DNA from: Paralichthys olivaceus | Taxonomy: Eukaryota > Chordata > Actinopteri > Pleuronectiformes > Paralichthyidae | Reading direction: 5' to 3' | NCBI RefSeq assembly: GCF_024713975.1 | Contig: NC_091111.1 | Coordinates: forward strand, 14,672,501-14,736,500 | DNA length: 64,000 nt | Part shown: positions 11,901 through 25,790 of the stretch, piece after piece | Position numbering within the stretch: the first letter of the stretch is position 1 | Layout: each line of letters opens with the position of its first letter | The notes under the pieces: generated by a model | Databases searched by the model: none | What the model was told of the DNA's origin: nothing | Seen by the model: the letters and a program-made list of their open reading frames with translations, nothing else | Translations under genes and position numbers: made by a program

Positions 11901-14740
11901 TGCTCGCAACTGCCCTTAAGCACATTGTAGTTTCAGCAGGCGGTTTAAAAAGGCTTAAATTACCCTCAAACTGCATCAAGATGAATGGATTGGCAGCACT
12001 AATGTGAGAGCAACTTTTTTCTTCTCAGGGAGGGAATTTTCCTCCCCGCAGCCGTGCCAAGAGCAGGAGGGGAAAGTCAACTCCATTCAACTATTTGTCA
12101 ACTCCCTTTAGAAACATTTAATAGTAATAAAATTTATGGCTCCAGTTTCCAAAGGATACTGCCAGTGAAGTTCATCTCGACGAGAAGTGGTTGTAAATGC
12201 AACCATTGTTTCACGTTTTGATTTACGATCCAACCTTTTGCTGAGGTTTTAAAAAATATGAATAGTGAAACCAGTAGGCAGCGTATGAATATAATGTATG
12301 TACACATTTATGTATCTGTCATTTATTTGTCTTTCTGCTACTCTGTCTATCTATTTAGTCGATTCCATACCGTCCATAAGGAATAGAGGTTGGGGGGGGG
12401 GGAGATACACTCTCCTGTCTGTATGATGAGCAACGACAGTACCAGACAGCTTTCAGGAATCCACTGAAGCAGCGCGTCCAGAATCGAGTTGCCATATGGC
12501 AGCGGTGCTTAAATGTTGCCTCGAGACAGGTTGGAGCATGAACTCATATGTCACGACTGTCAGCTGCATCACGTTGCTATTAAAACTGATAAAACCCTCC
12601 GCTCATCGGGTTCATATAAGAAGATGAACCGAACAAGTCGCTATCGGAGGATTTTAGGGAAAAGTCTGAGTCGTTTGAGGTGGCGATTTACTCATTCTCT
12701 CCATTTCAATTATTTTCGGGCTCTTTACTCTATTATTCCATTACTACTTAATTCACGAGATATTATAAAATATGTTAGTCATACCATGGACCAGAGTTCA
12801 AAGTGTAAACCTTTTATTGGACAGTGTAGAATTGCCTATAATAAGGTCATTAAAACATGGCGTAGTGGACTGTGAATCCGACAGCATGAAGGGGAAAAGG
12901 GAATCATGGTCAGAGTGAGTTATGGAGCATGGAGGGGCAGTAAAAGTAAAATGATGAATTAGTATGTATTTCTATTTTTTCTTTTCTCTTTTTCATCCTG
13001 ACACAGGGAAGGAAATGCTCTTTGTTTTCTTAGGGACATGCAATTTTCTTCTCGTCATCCCCTTTTCGAATCCTCCTGCTGAATCCTCAAGCCATCAAAT
13101 GGAGGATTTAAAGGCCTTTGGCGGCAGTTATGGCTCCCTGCAGAAGCTTCCTCGTGATGCCGAGTGGCGACTCCGTTAAGGTCAGGGAGGAAAACCAATT
13201 TGCAGGAGGGAAGAAAAAAAAGAAAAGAAAGGATATTCCAAAAACCTTGGCAAAACTTCCGCAATTCAGTTTCATATGGAGCATCAATCAAGCCTGTTGC
13301 TCTCTTTACTGTAATTACTGGGAAATGGTATAAATTTTGTGCAGATTCGGGAATCAAGCGCTAAAAACACGGAGGAGAGAGTCTTGCTTAATTCATCCTA
13401 CTTTGAAAAGTATCATAAAAATAAAATGGATCAAAAGAGAGATTTATTAGAAATCATCCTTTTAATAAAGGGACTTTCTTGCTTTTATACAAAGTGCATT
13501 TTATTACTACTATGATCAAGTAAATGCAAGAAACTAAGTAAAATCTGAAACTTTAAATGTAGATCTGCTGAATGGAGAGAGGAGAAAAAGCAGCAACATC
13601 ATCCACACCCTCACGACGCACATGTGTGCACATGTGTGGATTACATTATGCTCTGGGTCCTTCCACAGAAAAACCTGTGTAATTTATGGGGAAATAAATC
13701 CATCCCCTTCCTGACAATTAAACCTTAACTCTAAAGGGTGGCACAAAAGAAAAGCTCTCATTTCCCAAAAAAAAAAAAAGTAAGGGGGAAAGAAATAGAG
13801 AGAGCTTAAATCACTCACCGTAACACCACCAGAGTTTTTCCTCCTGTCAGTATTGAACAGTGAATAGGCGTAACTCTGCATGACAGCTATGTATCAGCAT
13901 CAACATTAAAGCATCTGTCACATCCCCAGTGAACGATGAGGGTTATTTGTGAGATGCTGCTGCTGCTGCTCAGCTGACAGGTGGCTGGAGTGATGATGGA
14001 GCTGTGGAGGCCATATGCAAAACAGAGCCATCATGACACTGAACGGCTTTATAATGGCTCCGGGACTGAGTTTATAAAAGATTTATAGACGTTACAGCAC
14101 AGTTAGTTCACAAATCACAGATATGATTCAGTTAGATGGATCAAAATATACATTACGTTACTGACAAGCATTTTCTAAAGTTTCCAATCAGCATAATCTC
14201 TCTTTATTTTTTACTCCAAAGTATGAAAATGTAGTTTTAGATTATTTAAATTATCCTTTTCTCAAAGTTTTCTCTGTAGTTGTGCTTTTGTGTCAATTAC
14301 TCAGTTAAAAAACAGAAAATTATATTCTGTGGAGCTTTCATGCTTTTCTGCTGACTGACAGATGTTGGTGGTCGTGCGGCAAAAAACAGAGCAGCGTGCT
14401 AACAGAGGCAGTGATGACAATTTAAAATATATAATACATTTAAAAAAAATAGGTCTTGTAAATGTTTTATGAGAAAAAAAGCTGTATAGCCAATATATTA
14501 ATTAAACCACAAGGATCCAACGTTCGTTAGTGAAGAAACAGAAAATGATCTTGCTTCACAAATGTGACGATTTGCTTAATTTTAGATTTATATAAATTGT
14601 GAACTAAATCTCTCTAACCATTGATCAGTCATCATGACTTTGGAATGTGCATCATTCAGTATTTTCTGATATTCAAGTCTAAATGACTGAATTAATAATG
14701 ATAGCAGTCATCAGTTGCAGTCTGAATGTGCTGCTCTGGT
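8956..14740. other. Intergenic, no gene; candidate regulatory blocks
   Basis: No exon is supported. Simple sequence: a short TA run near 9767-9778, an 11-G run at 12392-12402 and a CTG run near 13960. The block 12440-12890 is unique and AT-rich with many TAAT cores. At 14048-14092 three TTTATA-type motifs lie within 45 bp, a pattern seen at Cdx or posterior Hox sites. All regulatory readings are inference. Confidence 0.4.
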
Positions 14741-14754
14741 TCTCAGATATCAGG

Positions 14755-14925
14755 TGTCAGCTGGAGGTTTCTCCCCCAGTTTCTCTCCACAGTCGCCAGG
14801 TGTTCACTCATTGTGGGAACTGTTGGGTTTCTCTATAATATCATAAAGAACCTTTATTTCGTTAAGTGCCTGGAGATAATGTGTGCTCTGATTTGGTGAT
14901 ATACAAATAAAAGTGAACCTGATCC
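14755..14925 (+). repeat. 3' end of a fish SINE/LINE-type repeat
   Basis: The stretch carries GGTTTCTCCCCCAGTTTCTC, then CTGTTGGGTTTCTCTATAAT, AAGTGCCTGGAGATAATGTG, and finally GATATACAAATAAAAGTGAA. This order matches the 3' region shared by a common group of fish retroposons, which ends in a short A-rich tail. It is diverged and truncated. The family name is not certain. Confidence 0.55.
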
Positions 14926-16425
14926 CAGAAACAACAATCATTCATCAATCTGAACCAACATCAGTCAAATAAATGTTTACTGACATTTGCCATAAGTTTT
15001 TTTTATGTAATACTGACGAGAGCAGAAACCAGCCCATGTCAGAAAAAAAAAAAAAAAAAAAAAAAAAATTCTTAAATCCTTTTAATTTGAAAAATATAAG
15101 AAAAGATTATATATGCACGTGCATAGTACACTAATAATAATAGTGTTTACTCTTCTTACTAAATGCACAGTTTATCCAGCCTCATCAGAATTTGTTGCTA
15201 CAACTAGTTTGGTGTTACACTGGTGACTCCTGCAGCCGTCAGCAGGTTTTACTCAAGTATTCCTGTAATCTGGATGTTAAATCCAGCTGTAAACAGTTGA
15301 CCGGGTTAAGTTTTATTCGTGTCTCCGTGCTCTGAGAGGCCTTCGGGTTAAGCGGCAGAAAATTCTGCTGGTTGTGAATTATAGGATCACAGGCTCATTT
15401 ACAGACTTTCTAGGTCGGAGAGGCTCAACAATTAGAAGCTGTGGATTCGAGTTTCCTGAAATTAAGTCATTACATCCAGAGGAGCTGATGAGGTCACAGC
15501 TGACAGGAAAGCCTGAGGCAAGTGACTCAACAAAAACACAAAGGACCCGCGGCTCCACTCCAACTCCATTCATTTCTGAACTTTAATTCTTTTGTTGGAT
15601 TTTTTGTTTAATATTCCAAACTTAAAAGCCACATTGTGTTGCGTCATAACCTAACGTGAATTCGGCTTTCATCGACTTGCAATAACTTCCTTGGATTCAA
15701 TTAAAATGGATGGCACGACATCAGTGTTGTTTCAGATGTGGCGTGCAGGCCGCGGTGAATCGCCGCAGCTGAGACGCACATTGTTTTCTGAAATATGGAA
15801 CATCCTACATCCTGACTGTGGATGAAATTCAGTGGAAAAAGACATTTTCTCAGGTGGTAGAATGAAAGGATCACTTTTGGCAAATGCTTTTCCGACTTTG
15901 CCAAAACGGTCGATTTATGCTCCAAACTAATCTCTGTGTGATTCTGCAGCCCTGAATCCAAACAGTCAGAGAAGTGTTGCTCCTGAGTCCTGGCCAGCGG
16001 AGGGTCATTTACTTAATGGTGAATGAATCTCTAATCCTGTGTAAACGTCAGCTCACTGCAGAAAGAGATTTTTTTTTTTGCCGCCTGTGCTTTCAGCCAA
16101 AAAAAAAAAAAAAGTCGGTGCTGTTCCTCAAGCTGGAGACAAGGTCAAGGAAATAATGTTTGATCTGTTATGGCACTCTTATAATTATTTGGACCCTGGA
16201 GGAGGACCTTTTCTTTGGCTTGGCTGCTGCCTTCTAATATTTCACGTGGAAGATGTGAAAGCCGTATCACAACTTGTGGTGGAAGAACGCTGCTGGAGAT
16301 TCCTAAATCATCTCGCAAATTTATTCCCCACTCACTTTTATTTTATTAATTACCATTAATTTTAAAAACTCTTAAGAGTACAATCTTTTTGTCAGGCCCT
16401 AGACATATACCTATGTCTATAAATG
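14926..16425. other. Intergenic, no gene seen
   Basis: AT-rich sequence with a poly-A tract of about 27 nt at 15042-15068. That tract could be the tail of a degraded retroposon. No coding region or RNA gene is supported. Confidence 0.45.
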
Positions 16426-16429
16426 TCTA

Positions 16430-16680
16430 TATCATATGATGGTGGAAGTAGATTTTTATGTCCTTGACTACTCCTGTGGAATTATTCGACATTAGATTAT
16501 ATCGTGCAATGTGAAAGAAAGTGAGACATATTGAATGGGTTCTTCCCTGACCCGCCCCACATCCTTCCACCAGTTTCGTGGTAATCCATACTGATGTAAT
16601 CTTTTTTACATCAAACCAATCAACAAACAAACAAACAGACAGAGGTGAGAACATAACCTCCTCTGTGGAGGTAATCACAA
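16430..16680 (+). repeat. Dispersed repeat with AACAAACA...ACCTCC tail, copy 2
   Basis: CCTTCCACCAGTTTCGTGGT leads to CAACAAACAAACAAACAGAC and ends at AACATAACCTCCTCTGTGGA. It shares the tail of copies 1 (8740-8955) and 3 (32284-32345) in the same orientation. It is non-coding. The left boundary is approximate. Confidence 0.55.
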
Positions 16681-17756
16681 GGCAACTAATGTTTACTTAT
16701 GTTCAGTATGTGTTAAGATATATAAAGAACAAATCTCAGCACTGTTGCATTAACTTGCTTCTTTTAGTTCTGCAGCCAAACTTTAAGATTTCCTGTCCGG
16801 TTACACACAAACTGCAAGGGATCAGCAAAAGACTATAAAACTCACACATTACACACCCCTCAGTGTTTCTCTGAGGAGAATATCATTTCCACACTTCAGC
16901 AGAAAGCCTGCCCAGGACAAATAGTTTATGATAATGTTTAAAATCTTTTTATCATGTTGAATCATTGAAGAGAGGAGAGCCAAGCCATGACCCTAACAGG
17001 AGCGTAGGAGGAATTGAAAAGTGCTGTTAAAACAATATATATTCATAAAAGCAGAGGTAAAAGTGAAGCCAGTGTTATTTCATTCAATAAATCTCCTGCA
17101 ACAGGAGGAACCGGCGAAAAAGTGTGGAGCTTATGATCCGAGACTTTCTTCACCAGAGTTCAGCTGCTCTGGGCGACGTCCTATCAGGTTGGAGAAGCTA
17201 ACGCGCGTGTCTGTTTGAATGGAAGGAAGCGGAGGAGGACGGGGAGTCTTCGGCGGGTTTTGAACTCTGAGGTGGGCGACCTCTCTTCTCCGAGATCATC
17301 CAGGTTTAATTGTTCTGAATGCAGCTGGCGGTGAGTTACTGCCTGTACGGACAGCAGAATGACATGCATGGCAGGTTTATAGCGAAGATGGTAAAAAACG
17401 AAGGCCTGACTGAAAGATCATCTGCAGGGACTGAGGCTGACATGACTTTGAAACACTTCCTGTTTCTCACATATTGATATTATGCAAAACTGACAGTCAG
17501 GCACATACCAGCACTTCTATCTCATACTTATAAATATGAACTAGCAACAAGTGACATGATTTTTAGATTTTCTCATAAATAAATCACAGATATAAATAAA
17601 TGCAGAGAAGTCAATTATAGCATAAATATTTAATTTAACTAATTTGTAGGAAACTTTCCTTTTTTTTCCTTCCACTGAAATATTCTTCACTATTGTTTCT
17701 GCCACAATTCCAATACAATTGCGATTGTTTTGTTCACATCATTAAAAAGTGTTTGT

Positions 17757-17770
17757 CCACAAGAGGGCAC
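17757..17770 (+). promoter_or_regulatory. Weak CTCF-like motif
   Basis: CCACAAGAGGGCAC differs from the CTCF core at one position (A instead of C or T at the fifth base). It is recorded because a perfect match occurs at 6359 in the same orientation. Confidence 0.15.
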
Positions 17771-20086
17771 TGACAAGTTCAATTTTCAAAAGTGCTCGGA
17801 ACATATCGTGAAAACGGTCCATCGAGGATTCTCTATCACAAATGTTTGGTTTCTTTAAGTGCAACTGGTCAATATATCATAATTACTCACAAAAATCCAG
17901 TATAGGTCAGATTATATTTCATGTGCTGCAGTAAAGTTTAAAATATGCCGATGTATCACATTTGCAAGATCATGTTAAGTCTTTGAAATGAAAAATTCAC
18001 CAGGTCATCAGATGGTAGAACTTACATTTTTCTCAGTGTTTAAGTTTAGAGCTGTTGTAAGGAAGTGGTTTTTAATGGTTTCCTTCTATTTCAGCTCAGA
18101 AAAATGTACAACAGAAGCGAGCTAACATAAAAGGTGAATATCATGACTGTGCAATATGCCATCATTCATCACATATGCCTCACTATTTTCCTTCTCTCCG
18201 TCTTTTGCTGCGTTTCTACTTTTCTCCGTTGCTCCCTCGCTCCCTGGAATGCCGTGCATTCCTCTTTGTTTGCTCATAGCGAGCCCTCCCTGTGGATCCC
18301 GGCCCTGACTTTCCCAAAGCCGATATTAATATCACAGGCCATTGTAATGGAGTTATTTTCATGGAAGCCCCGGAGGAAGTCACGTGGCTATGATTAGTCC
18401 CCCGAGGGCCCGGAGCCTCCATTAAGCTCGTTGTTTTAACTCACATAACCATCAATGAAGTGGAAAAGCTGAGGAAGTAGCTATCACTCTGGGCCGGCTG
18501 GGGTGTTTTCTGAGGACCTATTTTGTTAATGGGGCCAGAATATTTTCCCTCTCTTCTCTTCTTTTTTAGGGAGGGGGGCTGGGTGGGTTATTCTTAAACT
18601 GTGGCTCGCAGAAAGAGCCTACACATGTGTGCGTTTACACTGACCCACCACCATTAAGATTGATAGCAATGGGATCTGGTGGTTAACACACCGTTTAAAA
18701 AAAAAAAAAAAAAGGTGGAGGAACAGCATAAGGAAAAGCACAAGGACTCACACACACTCACCAACTACACGCAAGGGTGAGCTCCAATGCTTCTGCCATC
18801 AGGAAGACGACTTGAGGTAAGATGGAAAGAAAAAAAAAAAAAAGCACCCTGGAATACATTTACTCTGTCAGGTTACTACTTAAACACACACGACTGAGAA
18901 AAGCAGACACTGCCACATGCACGCTTCCTCTCATAATTCTGTTCACCTCGCTTCTTGACCTAAAAGCCACTGGACCACTCCACCACTGGGCCACTTCCAA
19001 GGAAACAGGAAGAACTGGGCCGCTGAGGCGGTTGACAGCTTTCAGATGGACCATCGGTGATATCAACCATGTTCAGAGGCTCGCTGTGAGGAAGTGACGG
19101 CTGCTCCCACTCCGCAAAATGTAATTACCCGGAGAGGAGCCTCGAAAAAATGACCTTCAACAAAAAAAACAGGGAACTTACTAAAACTATGAGTTTAAAT
19201 TGACCTTATTCAGTCTTTTCTTTCTTAGTAAATATTTAAATAATATCTACGTATATACAAATATACCGCATACATTAATACACACAGACATTTAGATATA
19301 TACACACACAAATATACATAACATATACATACACACAAACCAAATGTATACATATACAAAATGTAATGTATGGGTATATATGGTTGTGAATCCAGTCTGG
19401 TCTTCCACTTAAGAAGTTGACGTAATAAAAAAACACTCCTTGCTGTATATTAATAGATGACACTTTTACTTTTATTACTGACAGTATACATCTACCTCTG
19501 AGTTTCGACAGTGACCCAGATGGGAGCGGGGTCACGAAATGGCTCAAACATCCATCAACACTTTAGGAAACATGCGCGACAAGAAAAACAGGAACTGGTT
19601 GTCAAATAAGAGCCTGTTGCCCCCTGAATCAGGAATGTTACCCAGCAGGCATTGGGCTTCATAGACACTCGCCCTGCTGTCTTCGCCCGCCTGAATCACA
19701 CGACTCCTCCTGTGTTTACAAAATGACATTTCCATGTTAACTGTCACTGTAACCTGGATCTCAGGGGGAGACTTTTTTCAATGTAAAACTCACTTGCCAG
19801 CAAATAAATCTGGTGATTTTATGGGGTCTTTCTTTTATTTTGAAAAAAAAAAAAAAATGTAAATACCAAGTCGGTCACATCACCGTGCAAATGGAAGATG
19901 GCTCAGAGCTTCCATTCAGTCACATCTGCATGTCGTCCAAAATGACGTAAGAAGTTCCCGTCACTTTCCCTTATTAATGTCAGCTCCATGTTGGGTGCTG
20001 AGCTACATAAACACCCACACACATGTTAATAATGCACACGCAGCAAGACTCTATGTGGGCCCCATTTGACCTGCGTGTGTTAAACT

Positions 20087-20087
<1 letters not shown>

Positions 20088-20129
<42 letters not shown>
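20088..20129. repeat. CA microsatellite
   Basis: About 21 uninterrupted CA units. It lies between complex blocks and has no gene nearby. Confidence 0.95.
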
Positions 20130-20133
<4 letters not shown>

Positions 20134-23100
20134 TCTAACCCCACCGTGTTCCCCACGCTGCTCGGTCCCGACTGGGCCCGGCGGGGGGAAATGGAAGATC
20201 CACATGGAGTTTGTGACACCGCAGCCCTCTGCTTCTCCCCAGTCGCCGAGTCCAGAGGAGGCCGATCGGCCCGCTGCACATTAACTGGAACAGGTGCAGT
20301 GAGCGGGGGCTTGTTTTTCTTCATTGGCTCCTCAGGAAATCATAAAGCAAATATATTGCTGGAGGACAGTTTTTGGGGTGCCCTGTGAGCAAACTGAGAG
20401 GGGAAATGGATCAACGAGCGGCCACCGGGGACAGTAAATCAACAGGCTAAAAGGAGAGCTGAATGTACTGTGGAGGCCCCGGGAGCCCAGCCCAAGGCCA
20501 GGGCCTCTGTCAGTCAGAGCCTGGTGTTAATGTCAAAGCCAGCTGGACCTGGCAGCACACGCCTATAAGGAAATGATTGAGCTGTCTGTGTCAATCGGCA
20601 GTGTACCACTAGAGGCCATCATGTCACAGGCCAACATTTTGGGAAGCTTCTAGCTTGTGTGTCTTTTTTCCTTTTATCCAAATTTCTCTTTCATATCTTT
20701 CTGCGGCCTTGACGTCGGGTAGAGGATCAGATTTTCCTGCCCCGGCTCAAAGGAGCTGTTTTTCTAAGCCATATTTTTATGACACAATATAAACATGAGT
20801 CTTCTTTCAGGATAAAAAGTTGAGTCATGCACGGTGAGATTAATGCATCTTAGTGTGAAGCATTTTCGAGGAAGGCTGTCGAGCAGTTGAAAACGTAGGA
20901 GCCTTTCCACACACTCTTTGGAGTAATGGGTCATCACTAATCGATTTGTCCTGCCTGTTTAAACTCCAGTGAGATCTCCCGGTCCCTCTGTCAAACGCCT
21001 GGGTGCACACACATTTCTCACAGGCTGGGAAACCCTCAGCCCGCTACTGCGCTTGATTCAATCATCGTCAATCGGGAACATATGTTGTTTCTTGCCCGGC
21101 TACGCCTCGCCCTGCCCGCCGCTTCCACTGCGGCGATCAGTGCCACACACACACACACACACACAAACCGAGTTTTTCTTTCGCCTAGTTTACAAATTAG
21201 AGCAGCTGAGGTTCACTGCTACTTCATAAAAGCCGCTGCTGCCATGGGAGACCTGGTCCGAGCTGGTTACCTTGTGAATGGGGCATTATTATGAGCTGGG
21301 GACACGAGCTGGTCCAGCCCAATTTTTCTGATTGAGGGTTTCAACACATCATACAGGGAAACAGCTGTACTACAAATTAGTGCATTCTCCGTGACATTGA
21401 CAAATGTGCTGCTTGGACTCTGTAGAAGCTCCGACAGCTTCCAAAGCCCTGCGCTCTTGCCCACCTCCCCGGCACAGACACCTTAACCGCCAAACACACA
21501 CGCATTTACACACATCTTGAACTCATGCACTTGCCAGAAGAGGCAGGGTAATAGAGGCTCTTGTGTGTGATCACTCTGCTTAATCATCTGTCTGTCATTC
21601 TGCTCGCTGTTGCCAAAGTACATATGCAGGGTGTTGTGCAACGCAATATCTATTGTTGAGAGACAGCTGTCAGGTGTCAAGTGACCACGTAGGAATCAAA
21701 CCTAACTTCATTTGCTGACTGATTTAAAAGTCTGTTGAAAACCAAACTTACCAGTGTTTGTGGGAGCATAAACTAATATTATAATTTTATATTTTTGACA
21801 ATGTGGGCACTTGTGTTCATCAGGGAACTGGTTTGAGATACGAGACCCCTCCAGTGTAGGGGAACCACCTACAGGACAGTTTAATTGCGTTTGTGCAGAT
21901 TGGGTCACAGAGTCCAGTTGGAGGAATAGAGTTCTTTATGTGTCCAACAACAGTCTATATACTATGAGGAAGGACTTTCCAGCAATGGAAAGTTACAGCT
22001 GCAGTGATGAATCACGATGCGTATAAATGGAAATCCTCCACTTATGCAGTTTTGCTACTCATCAACACAATGGCTTTCCTGAGGTCAGTTTAATCCTGAA
22101 GTTTGTAGTAATTGTTAACCGGTAAGATCTAAAGGCAGATTTGCAAGTCTCCAAAGAAAAGTGAGAGATTAGAAGTGTTTGTTCAAATAGAAGATAACGG
22201 CACACATTTGACAACATCCTCAAAAGGTGCTCAGGGTGTTGCAAGCTGCAAAAAGTGACAGAAGAAAAAAAAAGAGAGTATGGGGCACAAGTTCAAATCC
22301 TGTCCACTGGCTTATCATTGTGTTAAATTGTCAGAAAGTTAACAAAATTGCGAGATGCAGCTCCCCTATATGTCTGCAACCGAGCAGCAATCAGACCGTG
22401 TTTAATGATCCAAAAAGTACATAGTGTGAAGAATACTAAGGCCTCCAGGAGTATGAGAGTTAAAAGGAAATGGAAGATTAATCTACACATTATCTAAATT
22501 GCTATATCCAACTCAAACTGAAGAAAATCTCAGGAAGGAACAGAGATCACTTCAGCAATTGTTCAATTTAAGAAATGGAAAACCAAACTGCAGTAGAGTT
22601 AAGGGCTTAACAGAAAGTTTTTTTAACTTCAAGGCAAATGAGGACTTTCACGTGAGGTATTACAGGTAATTGTAATTATGTAGTGGAAATCAACTCAGTT
22701 AAGTTTATGTTCTAAGTCTTTACAAGTAATTCAGACCCCTCGTGTCAGTGTAGGGCACTCAGGGCAAAATGTGGTTTTAGGAGAAAGAGTGATTACAGCG
22801 ACACTCACTAGGTATTTTGCAACTTAAAACGAAAAACTAGAGAAGTGAGAAGTGAAACTACTTTGGGGGTTGAACTGCTGGAGCAGCTGGAAAGCTGCAT
22901 GTTCCAAAGTTAATGCAACAGGAAAATAAAAAACGGTACTTCCCCATTTTTATACTATATGTAATTTCATACTTAATAAAAACAAGGTAATGTCTGCTGC
23001 AGGGGTGGATGGTGGGAGCATAATCTATAACACGCTGAAGTGTTGTAAGTAATGATGTGTGTCTTACAGTTTGAAAACACTGTGCCTTCTGTGTGAACAG

Positions 23101-25439
23101 GATGACTTTTAAGGTCATTCTGGTGAATTACAACTCATAATTTCTCTAGAAAACTATATTGATACCGCAGCATCTTTACTTCCTCATTCTGACGATGACA
23201 CATTGTGACCATTTCCTCTTTTATTATCATCAACGTTACAGGCTCGGTCAAGGACCTACAAAGAACGATCAAGAGAGCGAGAGTCGACACTAAATGCCTC
23301 TGTTGATTCTACAGACCTACATGGAAATCATCTCGCTGTGATCAATGCTGGTTGGTCAGCGGGGTAACCATTTTATCACCATGGCAACAAGGTTCAAAGC
23401 TCAGCTCCAGCCGCACCTAATGATAAAAATGAGGCTACAGACCACATGCTAACTTTGAAGGGGAGAGAGTAGGAGGCTGTTTTTGACATTTTCAGTTTAC
23501 TCTCGGCAGGCCTGTGATGTGCAGCCAGGCCGGTTCCTCTGAGGGGAAATATCACCGGGCTGGAGGCACAACCAGCAAAGAGGCCCGATGTTATTCTTTC
23601 TGCCCTACAGAGTGGCAGAGACAAGCTAAATATCTACCCCATAAATTTGACCCGGTGTAGGTCGGGCTGCTGGCCGAGCATCAGTAGGGTGTACCAGCCT
23701 CGATAACCACAGAGCGGCTCGTATATCTGACTCCTCACATCATTCTGACTCACTCGCCGCAGGGTCACAGCACCTGAAATTGACATTATAAAGCCTCGTC
23801 TAAAATGCTGAAACATCAGCGTTTAAACATATCGTTGTCAGATTCAATATGATACATTGGTGCTATTAGTGTAAACAGATATGGTTGGTACCGATGGTTA
23901 AAAACCCCCAAAATGTTTCTACTTGACTCTGCTGACCCCACCTAACGTTGGCTTGGATTCATTTGCCTTTTTCACTTAGTTATAAAAATACTGACAATGG
24001 CTTGTTTTTTTCTATTTAAATCCTTTATGATGAATTTGAGAACGATGAATGAGTATAGAAGCACCAGAAAATGAAATACAATTAAAATTCTGCCAGTTTC
24101 CCCCCTGATGGCCTGCTTTGTTCATTTATGTAATAATATTTCACAATTAATGTCGTGAAAACTAAATGGTTATATCATTTCCTCTTTTCCTAATGTCAAT
24201 CTAATTAACTCTTGTTTCTTGAGGTAGCTATAGCAACAGGTAGTCAGCTTCAGTATACAGAATGTGCATAATCAGTCTTGTCTACAAAACTGCAAAGGTC
24301 TATTTTGTCTTCAATAAGCACAACGTTAAATCCATTCAAATCACTGAACAAATGGTAGATGTCTGCGATGATTCAGTTATGTAATCAAGCTGAATTTTGG
24401 TGTTTATATCAAGTTGCAATTTCTGGTTTTGCTCAGCTTAAACTGACCTTTTTATTTTCATTCTGGAAGACTGAAGTCAAAATGTTTAATGTGACTAAGG
24501 GGAAAAACTTACCCTGCAGATGAAAAGCCTCTAGTTTTATAACTGCAGATACTAGATCTCATAGTTAATTTCCATTTTATTTTTGACTCAAACCTAAAAC
24601 AATAACGGTTGAAAACCATGTTAAAAAAGGTCAATGTACTGGAGAAGTCTCTGTAACTTTCCACCCCTCATCACAGGAGTTTTATTTATCTCCTGGCTTT
24701 AGTATATATGAAAAAGTGCTGCACTAATCAGTCAGCACATTTTGCTCTATGGGTAGCCTCCCTCCAATTTGCAAGGGTTTATGTTCACACAACCGCCATC
24801 ACCATCATGACAAGGCATGGTGACTGGGCTGCGTCCAGTTTCTTCAGACTGAGTTGACAAACAGTCACAGTCTAGATTACACACTTTTCAAAAGGAAGCG
24901 AAGGCCGGGAACTATTTTAGCCACTGCAAAACCACATATTTCAAACACATTTCTGCCAAGAGCGTAACACAATCTCACATCCCACTGGCAAAATTAATGT
25001 TTATGAGTATTTTTAATGGGCTACCTCAGACCCAAGCTTTTTAAAATTATGCCAGAGCAACCAGAGCCTGTGAAATGATTTCAGAGTTATAAAGGAAGCG
25101 TTATGTTCTACCACCTTCTCTATAATTGAGAGCAGCTCCCTTCAACAAGTCGTGTGAGTTATGACGATGATGAAGAGGCCTCATTATTGAACTTTAAGTA
25201 AATCAGTCCTGAAGTTTCTACAGTTGAGTCATTGAAAGTTTAGAAAGTGCACTGGTCGAGTGTTCAGTGAAAACATTCAGTGAGATCAACTCTGCCTATA
25301 CAGTTCCACAGTTCTGTGCACCAGACTTTATTTAAAGGTGGACACTGAGCAGACATGTGGACTCATATATGTAATATGGTCCCAATTGTCCAAACCTTTG
25401 TCACCTTATTGCATCTAAGCTTGTTAATTCCTTTCATCA

Positions 25440-25790
25440 ATGCATCGATTAAAAAATATAAAGTCAAACGCCAATACATAGACATAGACCACCAGATGCC
25501 ATTTCAGATTTGAGAGTTTCTAACAACAACAACAACAAACATGGCGACGGTAGAAGGGGGTTGTGATAATGTGAGAGAGTGTGAGAAAGTGTGCAGAAGT
25601 GACTGTTTGTCCCTGTGCCCACAAAAAGTACCATCTTATAGACGCCTGTTTCTTACTAGCACACATTTCTCGTCAAAAAGTTTAGCCATGTTGTAATTTT
25701 TTCCTAATATTCCGTCTTCTCACATGAACTATTGACTACACTGCCCCCTACAGATTCCTGTACTGCCATAAGAAGACATGCACAAATTAC
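25440..25790. repeat. Possible old dispersed element
   Basis: AACAACAACAACAAACATGG leads into a GA/GT-rich stretch and ends near ACACTGCCCCCTACAGATTC. The ATGGCGACGG start with a CTGCCCCCTA end resembles some non-autonomous fish DNA elements I have seen. No second copy was found in this window, so the call is tentative. Confidence 0.25.

Noticed and set aside
12513-12875. 120-codon plus frame
   Set aside because: AT-rich, with unusual Lys/Arg/Ser/Ile composition and no known domain. Better viewed as possible regulatory DNA.
22270-22310. Possible tRNA box B (GTTCAAATCC)
   Set aside because: No matching box A or cloverleaf arms could be found upstream.
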